A stretch of DNA of 64,000 nt from Actinomadura parmotrematis (GTDB taxonomy: Bacteria > Actinomycetota > Actinomycetes > Streptosporangiales > Streptosporangiaceae), in assembly GCF_019458805.1 (NCBI RefSeq), contig NZ_JAIBOA010000001.1, positions 527,062-591,061 of the forward strand, read 5' to 3'. The notes under the pieces were generated by a model that was not told the DNA's origin, ran no database searches, and worked only from the letters and a program-made list of their open reading frames with translations. How positions within the stretch are numbered: the stretch's first letter is position 1; every line of letters starts with the position of its first letter. A program made the translations under genes and the position numbers. Shown here piece after piece: positions 1 to 8,286 of the stretch.

Positions 1-698
1 GCGCCATCGGCTACTACACCTCGCTGCTCGCCGAGCGCGGCCTCGTCGGCATCGCCTTCGTCGCCGGCATGCCCAACATGGGCTACACCGGTGTGCAGGG
101 CGCCGCCGTCGCGACCAGCCCGCTGTCGATCGCGGTGCCCGCCGGGGGCCGGCCGCCCGTCCTGCTGGACATGGCGACCGCCGGCATCGCGCTCGGCAAG
201 ATCGCGCAGTACCGCAACGCGGGCCGGGAGCTGCCCGCCGGCACCGCCGCGACCGCCGACGGGACGCCGACGACCGACCCGGACCTGGCGAAGATGCCGC
301 TGCCGCTCGGCGGCCCCAAAGGCGCCGGGATGTCGCTGGTCTTCGAGCTGATCACCAGCGTGCTGGTCGGCGCGCCGATCCTGGCGTCCTTCCACGGCGA
401 CGACCCGGACGGCCGCAAGCACCGGCAGAACGCGCTGATCGTCGCGCTGGACCCGGCCGCGTTCGGCACCGGGGACGGCTACGCCGCCGGGGTCGGCGCC
501 ACCCTCGACGCGCTGAAGGGCCTGCCGCGCGCGGACGCCGGCACCGAGATCGCCTACCCGGGCGAGCGCAGCGCCGCGACCGGCGCCGCGCGCGCCGCCG
601 GCGGCGTCCCGGTCGCCGCGAAGGTCTGGGCGGAGCTGCTCGCCGCAGCCGAGAAGTCCGGCGTGACGCCGCCCGCCGAGGCCGGCGCCGCGTCCTGA
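1..698 (+). CDS. Ldh family oxidoreductase (malate/lactate/ureidoglycolate dehydrogenase type), 3' part
   Basis: This is the C-terminal two thirds of an NAD(P)-dependent dehydrogenase of the type-2 malate/L-lactate dehydrogenase family. The reading frame is open from base 3, so the start lies outside the window. Seen motifs are AIGYYTSLLAERGLVGIAFV near the truncated end, MPNMGYTGVQGAAVATSPLS, then LLDMATAGIALGKI and LPLGGPKGAGMSLVFELI, which is the family pattern around the cofactor and substrate site. The ATG at 69 is internal. The family reduces or oxidises 2-hydroxy acids, but the substrate cannot be told from this fragment. A strong hairpin follows the stop. Confidence 0.85.
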   Translation, partial: AIGYYTSLLAERGLVGIAFVAGMPNMGYTGVQGAAVATSPLSIAVPAGGRPPVLLDMATAGIALGKIAQYRNAGRELPAGTAATADGTPTTDPDLAKMPLPLGGPKGAGMSLVFELITSVLVGAPILASFHGDDPDGRKHRQNALIVALDPAAFGTGDGYAAGVGATLDALKGLPRADAGTEIAYPGERSAATGAARAAGGVPVAAKVWAELLAAAEKSGVTPPAEAGAAS

Positions 699-705
699 CC
701 GCCCG

Positions 706-740
706 TCCCGGGCCGGTGCGGACGCCGCGCCGGCCCGGGA
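706..740 (+). terminator. hairpin terminator after the Ldh gene
   Basis: A perfect 11-bp stem, TCCCGGGCCGG at 706-716 paired with CCGGCCCGGGA at 730-740, with a 13-base loop. It starts 7 bases after the stop codon at 698. There is no clear T tract, as is usual for actinomycete terminators. Confidence 0.7.
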
Positions 741-813
741 TGCCGGCGCCTTCTCATCCAATCCTCAGACAACCCCGGTAACGCCTCTCATCAGGGGATT
801 CCATCGTGGTGGC

Positions 814-2235
814 ATGACCGCCACAGCGTTGCCCCGGCCGCCGGGGCACCACCAGGCGCCGCCGCCCGGTGCGGCGGGGCCGCGCCCGGCGCCCCGCTGG
901 TACGGGGACGCCGCCGGCACCCTGGCCTGGCTGACCCTGCTCGCCGTCACCGTGCTCTGGGTGCACGGCGGCGGCGTGCAGCAGCTCGCCGGCGGCGCCG
1001 CGCAGGCCCTGTCGTCCCTCGGCCGGATCACCGGCCTCTGGGCGTCGGACCTGCTGCTCCTCCAGGTGCTGCTGATGGCCCGGATCCCGCTGGTGGAGCG
1101 CGCCTTCGGGCAGGACCGGCTGGCCCGCTGGCACCGCTGGACGGGCTTCGCCTCCTTCCACCTCATGGCCGCGCACATCGTCCTGATCGTCGTCGGGTAC
1201 GCCCTCGCCGGCCGGGCGAACGTGCTCGCCGAGGTCTGGGACATGGTCACCACCTATCCCGGGATGCTGCTCGCCGCGGGCGGCACCGCCGCGCTGGCCC
1301 TGGTCGCCGCCACGTCCGTGCGGGCCGCGCGGCGGCGCCTCCGCTACGAGTCGTGGCACCTGCTGCACCTGTACGCCTACCTCGGCGCCGGGCTCGCCCT
1401 GCCGCACCAGCTGTGGACCGGCACCGACTTCGTCTCCTCCGCCCCGGCCCGCCTGTTCTGGTGGACGCTGTACGGCGCGGCCGCGGGCGCCGTCGTCGTC
1501 TGGCGGCTCGCCCTGCCCGCCTACCGCAACCTGCGGCACCGGCTGGTCGTCAGCCACGTCGTCCCCGAGGGACCCGGGCTCACCTCGGTCTACCTGCGGG
1601 GACGCGACCTGGACCGGCTGCCGGTGCGGGCCGGGCAGTTCTTCCAGTGGCGGTTCCTGGACGGCCCCGGCTGGTCGCGGGCGCACCCGTACTCGCTGTC
1701 GGCCACGCCCCGCGACGGCCTGATGCGGATCACGGTGAAGGACCTCGGGGACGGCAGCGCCCGCGCGGCGTCGCTGGAACCGGGCACCCGCGTCCTCGTC
1801 GAGGGCCCCTACGGAACGCTGACGGGGGAGTCCTACACCGGCGGGCCCGTCGTCATGCTGGCCTGCGGCGTCGGCATCACGCCGCTGATCGCGCTGCTGC
1901 GGGACCTGCCCTACGCGCCCGGCGAGGCCACCCTGATCTACCGGGCGCGCAGCGAGCGGGAGATGGCGTTCGGGGAGGAGCTGCGGAGCCTCGCCGAGGC
2001 GCGCGGCGTCCGCGTCGTGCACCTCCTCGGGCCGCGCGCGGGCCGCCCGTCGTGGCTGCCGGGCCACCTGTCCTACGTGGGCGACGCCGACGCGCTGCGC
2101 CGCATGGCGCGCCCGGTCGAGGACGCCCACGTCTACATCTGCGGGCCGCGCGAGTGGACCGCCGCGGCCCGGTCCGCCGCGCTGGAGGCGGGCGTCCGGC
2201 CCGGCCGCCTGCACACCGAACGGTTCGCCTGGTGA
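814..2235 (+). CDS. ferric-reductase-like membrane flavocytochrome (FAD/NAD(P)H oxidoreductase)
   Basis: A 473-residue membrane electron carrier. The N-terminal half (about residues 30-240) holds several hydrophobic helices with histidines placed as for a ferric-reductase/YedZ haem domain (RWHRWTGFASFHLMAAH; ESWHLLHLYAYLGAG). The C-terminal half is a ferredoxin-NADP-reductase fold with the FAD motif HPYSLSATP, the nucleotide-site motif GVGITPLIALL and a late CGPREWT. The likely job is moving electrons from cytosolic NAD(P)H across the membrane. The next two genes encode an exported-type FMN-binding protein and its flavin transferase, so the likely acceptor is covalent FMN outside the membrane. 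The ATG at 814 has little Shine-Dalgarno sequence but agrees with the length of the family. Confidence 0.85.
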   Translation: MTATALPRPPGHHQAPPPGAAGPRPAPRWYGDAAGTLAWLTLLAVTVLWVHGGGVQQLAGGAAQALSSLGRITGLWASDLLLLQVLLMARIPLVERAFGQDRLARWHRWTGFASFHLMAAHIVLIVVGYALAGRANVLAEVWDMVTTYPGMLLAAGGTAALALVAATSVRAARRRLRYESWHLLHLYAYLGAGLALPHQLWTGTDFVSSAPARLFWWTLYGAAAGAVVVWRLALPAYRNLRHRLVVSHVVPEGPGLTSVYLRGRDLDRLPVRAGQFFQWRFLDGPGWSRAHPYSLSATPRDGLMRITVKDLGDGSARAASLEPGTRVLVEGPYGTLTGESYTGGPVVMLACGVGITPLIALLRDLPYAPGEATLIYRARSEREMAFGEELRSLAEARGVRVVHLLGPRAGRPSWLPGHLSYVGDADALRRMARPVEDAHVYICGPREWTAAARSAALEAGVRPGRLHTERFAW

Positions 2236-2252
2236 ACTCGGAGAAGAGGACG

Positions 2253-2690
2253 ATGCGACGTATCACGCTGTGGATGCTGTCCACGGTCGCCGCGCTGGTG
2301 CTGATGTTCAGCTACCGCACCTCGCTGCACGGCACCGCGCCGGTCCGGGCGAGCGGCGCGTCCGCACCGGCGCCGTCGGCATCGGCGGCCGCCGGGACGC
2401 AGGGCTCGGCGGCCAAGACGTACCAGGGGTCGGTGGCGCAAACGCAGTGGGGTCCCGTCCAGGTCACCGTCACCGTGTCCGGCGGCAGGATCACCGACGT
2501 GGGGGTGCCGACGTACCCGAACGGCAACCACCGCGACGAGGAGATCAACGCGCAGGCGCTGCCGCGGCTGAAGGAGGAGGTGCTGGACGCGCAGAGCGCC
2601 GACATCGACACCGTCTCCGGCGCGACCGTCACCAGCGACGGCTACAGGCAGTCGCTGCAGGCCGCCCTCGACGCCGCCCACCTGTCATGA
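2253..2690 (+). CDS. FMN-binding domain protein with covalent flavinylation motif
   Basis: A 145-residue protein with an N-terminal hydrophobic anchor or signal (about residues 4-22), an Ala/Ser/Pro linker and an FMN-binding domain (about 60-145). The sequence DTVSGATVTSDGYR contains the SGATVT site at which ApbE proteins attach FMN through a phosphoester to Thr/Ser. The ATG at 2253 follows a GGAGAAGAGG ribosome site. It lies 17 bases after the reductase gene and overlaps the start of the apbE gene by ATGA, so the three are one operon. It probably accepts electrons from the membrane reductase on the extracytoplasmic side; the final acceptor is unknown. Confidence 0.88.
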   Translation: MRRITLWMLSTVAALVLMFSYRTSLHGTAPVRASGASAPAPSASAAAGTQGSAAKTYQGSVAQTQWGPVQVTVTVSGGRITDVGVPTYPNGNHRDEEINAQALPRLKEEVLDAQSADIDTVSGATVTSDGYRQSLQAALDAAHLS

Positions 2691-3460
2691 CGGCCCGCCT
2701 CGCCCGCCGCGCCTGGGTCGAGCAGATCATGGGGCTGCCGGTCAGCGTCCACGTCCGGGGGGCCGATCCGGCCCGCCCGGACGTGGAGCTCGCCGTCGCC
2801 CGCGTCTTCGCCGACCTCTGCCGCGCCGACGCCGTCCTCAGCCCCTACCGCGACGCCAGCGACCTGTCGCGCTGGGAGCGCGGCGAGCTCGCCCTCGGCG
2901 ACGCCGACCCCGACCTCGCCCTCGTCATGGAGCTCTGCGACCTCGCCCGCGAGCGCACCGGCGGCTGGTTCGACGCCGCCGGGCTGCCCGAACCGCGCAC
3001 CGGGCGGCGCCGCTACGACCCGTCCGGGCTGGTCAAGGGCTGGGCCGTGCAGCGCGCCGCCCGGCACCTGGCGGCCCTGGACGGCGCCGGCTGGTGCCTG
3101 AACGCCGGCGGCGACGTGCTGGTGCACGCCCCCGAGGGGCAGCCGCCCTGGCGGGTCGGCATCGAGGACCCGGCCCGGCCCGACCGGGTCATGGCGGTCG
3201 TCGCGCGCCGCGGCGGCGCGGTCGCCACCTCCGGCGGCGCCCACCGCGGCGCCCACATCATCGACCCGCACACCGGGCGCCCCGCCGCCGCCGTCCGGTC
3301 GGTGACCGTCGCCGGGCCGGACCTGCTCTGGGCCGACGTGCGGGCCACCGCCGCCGCGGCCCGGGGCCCGGACGCGCTGGCGGGCCTGGCCCCCTACGAG
3401 GCCCTGATGATCACCGGTGCCGGGGAGCGGCTCACCACCCCCGGCTGGACCGAGGACTGA
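2687..3460 (+). CDS. apbE: FAD:protein FMN transferase (ApbE)
   Basis: A 257-residue ApbE-family enzyme, which transfers FMN from FAD to a Thr/Ser of target proteins. Family landmarks are present in order: LSPYRDASDLSRWERGE (the STYR..SELSR region), DPSGLVKGWAVQRAA, NAGGDVLVHA followed by WRVGIEDPARPD, AVATSGGAHRGAHIIDPHTG and ADVRATAAAA. It is shorter than typical ApbE (about 330 residues) and has no lipoprotein signal, so it may act in the cytoplasm or at the membrane face. The start overlaps the stop of the FMN-binding gene (ATGA), which makes that protein the natural substrate. Confidence 0.9.
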   Translation: MTARLARRAWVEQIMGLPVSVHVRGADPARPDVELAVARVFADLCRADAVLSPYRDASDLSRWERGELALGDADPDLALVMELCDLARERTGGWFDAAGLPEPRTGRRRYDPSGLVKGWAVQRAARHLAALDGAGWCLNAGGDVLVHAPEGQPPWRVGIEDPARPDRVMAVVARRGGAVATSGGAHRGAHIIDPHTGRPAAAVRSVTVAGPDLLWADVRATAAAARGPDALAGLAPYEALMITGAGERLTTPGWTED

Positions 3461-3508
3461 CCGGCGGCCGGTTCGCCGCCCCCGGCCCGCCCGTGGGACG
3501 CTGGATGC

Positions 3509-3928
3509 ATGCCATCGGACAACGATTCCGCCGCCGAGGCGCCGGACGGGCTGGCGGCCCGCTTGGAGCAGCGGTCGGTGTACGCCGTCGCGACGCTCGC
3601 CGGGTCCATCGACATGGGCAACCACGAGCGCCTGCGCGAGCTGCTGGTGCGGGCGCTGGAGGGGACCCGCGCCGCCCTGATCGTCGACATGGCGGGAGTG
3701 GACTTCTGCGACTCCTCGGGCCTCGGGGTGTTCGCCCACCTGGCCCGCGCGTCCCGGGCCGGCGGCACGTCGCTGGTGGTGACGGGCCTGCGCGGCCGGG
3801 TGGCCCGCGTCTTCGACGCGACCGGCATGTTCCTCTTCCTGTACGCCGAGCCCAACGTCCAGGCCGCCGTCGACTGGCTGGACGGCGGCCGCCGCCACCC
3901 CCTGTCGCCGAGCGCCGACCCCTCCTAG
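3509..3928 (+). CDS. STAS-domain anti-anti-sigma factor
   Basis: A 139-residue STAS protein of the SpoIIAA/RsbV type. Residues about 20-125 form the domain, with DFCDSSGLGVFAHLARAS containing the serine (DSSGLG) that partner anti-sigma kinases phosphorylate. The expected role is to bind and sequester an anti-sigma factor; no partner gene is adjacent. It is separated from apbE by 48 bases and converges with the hydrolase gene on the other strand, overlapping it by 4 bases. The C-terminal 25 residues are a short Pro/Ser-rich tail. Confidence 0.85.
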   Translation: MPSDNDSAAEAPDGLAARLEQRSVYAVATLAGSIDMGNHERLRELLVRALEGTRAALIVDMAGVDFCDSSGLGVFAHLARASRAGGTSLVVTGLRGRVARVFDATGMFLFLYAEPNVQAAVDWLDGGRRHPLSPSADPS

Positions 3929-5583
3929 CGGCCCGGCGGCCGGGCGCCGATGACCAGGCGCGAGGCGCCCGCCCCTCCCACGGCGACCGAGCGCGGGGAC
4001 GGCGCGCCGGGCAGGGCCGTCCAGGGGTCGGTCCCGGCGGGGCTCTCGGGGACGTGGTCGGGGAAGTCGCTGCTCATGAGGTCCAGCGCCAGCCGGTGCC
4101 CGGCGCGCAGCCGGTAGGCGACGCTCTGCAGGTCGAGGGCGACCTCGGCGTTCTCGGCCGCCCCGGCCACCCTGACCTGGCCCTTGGCGATCAGCCGGGC
4201 GGCGCCGGCGGCGTCCACGTCCAGCAGGCGGGCGTGGACGGCGGCGCCCGCCGGCGCCGTCAGGCGGAGCAGCAGGACGGCCGCGCCGACCAGGTCGGTG
4301 TCGGCGCCGGCGGCGGGCGCGAGGAAGCGGACGACGTCGGCGCGCTCCGCGATCCCGGAAAGGTCCGACCGGTCGAACAGCGCGGCGAACGGGTCGGCGG
4401 CGGCGGAGGGCACGAGGTCGGACGGGTCGTGGACCCACTCGACCCGGGACGCGCGGGGCTCGGGCGCCTCCGCCAGGTGCGGGGAGGGCGACGCGGCCAG
4501 GTGGTACGTGCGGCCGGGCGTGCCCGGCGGCGGCCAGGACGCGGCCTCCCGCCGGTCGCCGTGGCAGATCTCGTAGCGGACGCGCGGCAGCGCCGCCAGG
4601 TCCCCGGAGCGGCCGAGGACGGCGTCGAAGAACTCCAGCGCCGGGTCCAGGTAGCGGGGGAGCAGGCGGGCGAGCGCCGCGCCGTTCGCGGTGTGGTCGT
4701 CGGCGGGGGCGATCGGCGCGTCGGCGAGGTGGTAGTTCTCGTGGTCGATCGGCTCCATGCGCAGGTACAGGTGCGGCGCCCACCGCGCGTCCTGCGCTAG
4801 GGCGCGGACGTCGTGCCAGGACCAGACGGCGCAGTTGTCGAACCAGCCGATCGTGTAGAGGACGGGCACGGGCGGAGCGTCGAGCAGGGCCTGTAGCGGG
4901 CGCGGCCGGAAGCGCCCGGCGCCGGGGCCGTCCTCGAACTCGGCGTCGAAGTTCGCCGAGCGCGTCCCGGTCTGCGCGAAGAAGGCGTCGAAGGCGGCGC
5001 GCAGGGGGCGGGCCGTCCAGTCCGGCTGCCACTCGTAGCGGCCGGCGTCCACGTAGTGGGTGGCGAAGTAGGCCTTGCGGCTCGTCTGCTCGACGTCGGC
5101 GGTGCCGTCGCCGTGGTCCAGCACCGTGGACAGCTGGGAGCCGGTGAGGCGCGGCGCGATCGCGCGGAGGGCGGGGTGCCCGGCGGACGCGGCGGCGAGG
5201 GCGGTGTACCCGAAGTAGGAGTCGCCCCACATGACGACGTCGCCGTCGCACCAGGGCCGCCCGGCGATCCACTCGATCGTGTCGCGGCCGTCGCCGGCCT
5301 CGTGGACGGCGAACTCGGCGGCGCCCTCCGAGCGGTACTTGCCGCGCACGTCCTGCACCACGACGTGGTAGCCGCGCGCCGTCATGCGGCGGGCGACGGC
5401 GGGCATGAAGCAGTAGGCGCCGTCCTTGTCGTAGGGCAGGCGGACGAGCACGGCGGGGCCGGGCGCGCCGCCGTCCGCGAGGTAGACGTCGGCGGCGAGG
5501 CGGGCGCCGTCGCGCATCGGGACGGCGGCCTGCGCAGCGTCGGGGGGCGGGGCGGCGGGGCCGACCCGCCGGATGTTCAGCAC
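3925..5583 (-). CDS. CocE/NonD family alpha/beta hydrolase (X-Pro dipeptidyl-peptidase class S15)
   Basis: A 552-residue serine hydrolase. It has the N-terminal S15 fold with VPMRDGARLAADVYL, the nucleophile elbow WGDSYFGYTALAAASAG (catalytic Ser in GDSYFG) and the C-terminal jelly-roll domain (about residues 350-550). The family acts on acyl-ester or Xaa-Pro bonds. It starts at a GTG (5583) that overlaps the end of the preceding ATPase gene by 7 bases, so it is the last gene of the peptide-transport operon. This suggests cleavage of an imported peptide or ester, but the substrate is not known. Confidence 0.85.
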   Translation of the reverse strand: MLNIRRVGPAAPPPDAAQAAVPMRDGARLAADVYLADGGAPGPAVLVRLPYDKDGAYCFMPAVARRMTARGYHVVVQDVRGKYRSEGAAEFAVHEAGDGRDTIEWIAGRPWCDGDVVMWGDSYFGYTALAAASAGHPALRAIAPRLTGSQLSTVLDHGDGTADVEQTSRKAYFATHYVDAGRYEWQPDWTARPLRAAFDAFFAQTGTRSANFDAEFEDGPGAGRFRPRPLQALLDAPPVPVLYTIGWFDNCAVWSWHDVRALAQDARWAPHLYLRMEPIDHENYHLADAPIAPADDHTANGAALARLLPRYLDPALEFFDAVLGRSGDLAALPRVRYEICHGDRREAASWPPPGTPGRTYHLAASPSPHLAEAPEPRASRVEWVHDPSDLVPSAAADPFAALFDRSDLSGIAERADVVRFLAPAAGADTDLVGAAVLLLRLTAPAGAAVHARLLDVDAAGAARLIAKGQVRVAGAAENAEVALDLQSVAYRLRAGHRLALDLMSSDFPDHVPESPAGTDPWTALPGAPSPRSVAVGGAGASRLVIGARPPGR

Positions 5584-6467
5584 GTGGGATCTCCGTCGGG
5601 GGAAGGGGAGTCGGGGACGTCGGGGTCGTCGGGGAGGCCGTCGAGGGCCCGGCGGTCGCGGGCGACGCGCTCCAGGTCCCAGCCGGGCACCGGGACGGAG
5701 TCGAGCAGCAGCCGCGTGTAGGGGTGGCGCGGCTCGCGCAGCACCCGCTCGGTGCCGCCGCGCTCGACGACGCGGCCGCGCCGCATCACCAGGACCTCGT
5801 CGGTGATGTGCCGGACGACGGCGAGGTCGTGGCCGACGAACAGGTAGGCGATGCCGGTGTCGCGGCGCAGCGCGTCCAGCAGGGTGAGGATCTGCGCCTG
5901 GACCGAGACGTCGAGCGCGGCGACGGCCTCGTCCAGGATCAGCACGCGCGGGGCGACGCCGAGCGCGCGGGCGATCGCGGCGCGCTGCCGCTGGCCGCCC
6001 GACAGGTCGCGGGGCAGCGAGTCCCCGGCCCGCGCGCTCAGCCCGACCTGGTCGAGCAGCTCGCGGACGCGGGCGTGCCGGGCGGCGGCCGGGCCGGGCG
6101 CGTGCAGCGCGATCGGCTCGGCGATGGACTGGGCGACGGTGCGGCGCGGGTCGAACGAGCCGTAGGGGTCCTGGAAGATCATCTGGAGGTGCCGGGCGCG
6201 GCGCAGCCGGTCGCGCCGGGACCGGCCGCCGGCGGGCGCGCCGGCCAGCTCGACGGTGCCCGCCGTCGCCCGCTCCAGCCCGGCGACGATGCGGGCGGTG
6301 GTGGTCTTGCCCGACCCGGACTCGCCGACGAGGCCGAGCGACGCGCCGGGCAGCAGGTCGAAGCCGACGCCGTCCACGGCGGTGACGTCGCCGAACCGCT
6401 TCACCAGGCCGCGGACCGACAGCACGGGGCCGGTCTTTTCGGGGCCGGTCGTTCCGGGACCGGTCAT
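5577..6467 (-). CDS. oligopeptide ABC transporter ATPase, OppF/DppF type
   Basis: A 296-residue ABC ATPase with Walker A GESGSGKTTTARIVAG, Q-loop MIFQDPYGSFDPRRTV, signature LSGGQRQRAAIARAL and Walker B VLILDEAVAALDVSVQAQI, the usual form for peptide importers. The ATG at 6467 overlaps the stop of the OppD-type gene (ATGA). An in-frame upstream ATG at 6494 lies inside that gene and is less likely. It pairs with the other ATPase to power the two permeases of this operon. Confidence 0.9.
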   Translation of the reverse strand: MTGPGTTGPEKTGPVLSVRGLVKRFGDVTAVDGVGFDLLPGASLGLVGESGSGKTTTARIVAGLERATAGTVELAGAPAGGRSRRDRLRRARHLQMIFQDPYGSFDPRRTVAQSIAEPIALHAPGPAAARHARVRELLDQVGLSARAGDSLPRDLSGGQRQRAAIARALGVAPRVLILDEAVAALDVSVQAQILTLLDALRRDTGIAYLFVGHDLAVVRHITDEVLVMRRGRVVERGGTERVLREPRHPYTRLLLDSVPVPGWDLERVARDRRALDGLPDDPDVPDSPSPDGDPTC

Positions 6468-7420
6468 CGGGGCTCCTCTCCCGCGCGCAGGCACGCGGCG
6501 AGGGACGCGCCGTGGCGGCGCGTCCCGGGGACGGCGCGCGCGCAGTCGTCGCCGGCGAGCGGGCAGCGGTCGCGGAACGCGCAGCCGCCCGGCGCCTCGG
6601 CGAGCGACCGCGGCCGCCCGCGGACGGCCTTGACGGCGGCGCGCTCGCCGCGCACCGACGGGCTCGCCTCCAGCAGCGCCCGCGTGTAGGGGTGGGCGGG
6701 GGCGCCGAACAGGGCGGCGCCCGGCGCCTCCTCCACGATGCGGCCCGCGTACATGACGTAGACGCGGTCGCAGATGGCGGCGGCGAGGTCCAGGTCGTGC
6801 GTCACGAACAGCATCCCGGTGCCGTGGGCCTTCTGCAGCTCCTTCAGCAGGCCGACGACCTCGGCCTGGGTGGTGACGTCCAGGGCGGTGGTCGGCTCGT
6901 CGGCGAGCAGCAGCGCGGGCTCGGTGGCGAGCGCCCCGGCGATCACGACGCGCTGCAGCATGCCGCCGGAGAACTCGTGCGGGTAGCGGCGGAGCGCGCC
7001 GCGCGGGTCGCGGAGGCCGACCTGCGCGAGCAGGTCGAGGGCGCGCTCGGTCGCGGCGCGGGCGGGCACGCCGCGGGCGCGCAGCCCCTCGGTCAGGTAG
7101 TCGCCGACGCGCCGCACCGGGTTGACGGCGGCGCGCGGGTCCTGGAACACCATGGAGACGCGGGTGCGGCGCAGCTCGCGCAGCTCCCGGCGGCCCGCGG
7201 CGAGCACGTCGGTGCCGGCGACGGTGACGCGACCGGTGGCGCGGGCGCCGCGCGGCAGCATGCCGAGCGCCGAGCGGGCGGTCAGCGACTTGCCCGACCC
7301 CGACTCGCCGACGAGGCCGACGGTCTCGCCCGCCCCGACCCGCACCCCGACGCCGTCCAGCAGCGGGACGGCGCCCGCTCCGACGGTGAGGCCGAGCCCC
7401 TCGATCGCGAGGGCGGTCAT
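6464..7420 (-). CDS. oligopeptide ABC transporter ATPase, OppD/DppD type
   Basis: A 318-residue ABC ATPase. It has Walker A GESGSGKSLTARSALG, Q-loop MVFQDPRAAVNPVRRV, signature FSGGMLQRVVIAGALA and Walker B LLLADEPTTALDVTTQAEV. Near the C-terminus is the oligopeptide/dipeptide-transporter extension with GGCAFRDRCPLAGDDC, whose cysteines are typical of DppD/OppD. The start at 7420 (ATG) overlaps the OppC-type gene stop by 4 bases. It is the upstream ATPase of a complete importer. Confidence 0.9.
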   Translation of the reverse strand: MTALAIEGLGLTVGAGAVPLLDGVGVRVGAGETVGLVGESGSGKSLTARSALGMLPRGARATGRVTVAGTDVLAAGRRELRELRRTRVSMVFQDPRAAVNPVRRVGDYLTEGLRARGVPARAATERALDLLAQVGLRDPRGALRRYPHEFSGGMLQRVVIAGALATEPALLLADEPTTALDVTTQAEVVGLLKELQKAHGTGMLFVTHDLDLAAAICDRVYVMYAGRIVEEAPGAALFGAPAHPYTRALLEASPSVRGERAAVKAVRGRPRSLAEAPGGCAFRDRCPLAGDDCARAVPGTRRHGASLAACLRAGEEPR

Positions 7421-8286
7421 GGCCCCTCCTTCCGGGTGCGGCCGATGGCCGCGCCGATGTGGCCGCCGACGGCGTTGACGCAGCCGACGGTGAGCAGCAC
7501 CGCCGCGCCGGGGACGAGCGCGCTCCACGGCGCGCCCTGCAGGATCGCGCCCTGCGCCTCGGCGATCATCTGCCCCCAGTCGGCGGCGGGCGGCCGCACG
7601 CCGAGCCCGAGGTAGGACAGCGACGCCAGGTCGACCAGCGCGTACCCGAACGACAGGGCGCTCTGCGCGGCGAGGACCGGCGCGACGTTCGGCAGCAGGT
7701 GCCGCAGCGTCACCCACGGCTCGCCGAACCCCATGACGCGGTACGCCTCCAGGTAGGGGCGGGCGCCCTCCTGGAGCGCCATGCTGCGCACGACGCGGCC
7801 GACGAACGGGGTGTAGCCGACCGCGAGCGCGCAGACCGGCGCGGCGAGGCCGGGGCCGAACACCGCGACGGCGAGCATCGCCAGCAGCAGGCTCGGGAAC
7901 GCGAACACCACGTCCATGGCGCGCGACAGCGCGGCGTCGGCCCAGCCGCCGCAGCGCGCGGCGAGCAGCCCGATCGCGGTGCCGAGCAGCGTCGACAGGG
8001 CGACGACGCCGAGCGGGGCGAGCAGCGACAGGCGCGCCCCGTACAGCAGCCGCGACAGCACGTCCCGGCCGGAGGAGTCGGTGCCGAGCAGGTGGCCCGC
8101 GGTGCCGGGCGGGGCGAGCGAGCCGAGCAGGTCGGTGGTGTCGGGGGAGTGCGGCGCGAGGAGCGGCGCGGCCGCGCCCGCGACCGCGACGGCGAGCAGG
8201 AACGCGGCGGCGAGCGCCAGGCCGAGCGGGCGGCGCCGCCGGGGCCGCGCCGACCGGGCCCGCAGCGCGGGGACGCTGAGCGTCAT
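7417..8286 (-). CDS. oligopeptide ABC transporter permease, OppC/DppC type
   Basis: A 289-residue inner-membrane permease. It has an N-terminal helix, the OppC hallmark HLLGTDSSGRDVLSRLLYGAR, about six helices and the EAA-type loop YRVMGFGEPWVTLRHLLPN that contacts the ATPases, ending in SLSYLGLGVRPPAADWGQMI. It overlaps the OppB-type gene upstream and the OppD-type gene downstream by 4 bases each. It forms the pore with the OppB-type partner. Confidence 0.9.
   Translation of the reverse strand: MTLSVPALRARSARPRRRRPLGLALAAAFLLAVAVAGAAAPLLAPHSPDTTDLLGSLAPPGTAGHLLGTDSSGRDVLSRLLYGARLSLLAPLGVVALSTLLGTAIGLLAARCGGWADAALSRAMDVVFAFPSLLLAMLAVAVFGPGLAAPVCALAVGYTPFVGRVVRSMALQEGARPYLEAYRVMGFGEPWVTLRHLLPNVAPVLAAQSALSFGYALVDLASLSYLGLGVRPPAADWGQMIAEAQGAILQGAPWSALVPGAAVLLTVGCVNAVGGHIGAAIGRTRKEGP

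Noticed and set aside
754..2214. Long antisense open frames opposite real genes (for example this 486-codon frame, and others over 1000 codons at 32343-36311 and 50056-54402)
   Set aside because: They lie opposite genes with clear family motifs, are rich in Arg/Pro/Ala/Gly with no domain structure, and arise because stop codons are rare at this GC content.
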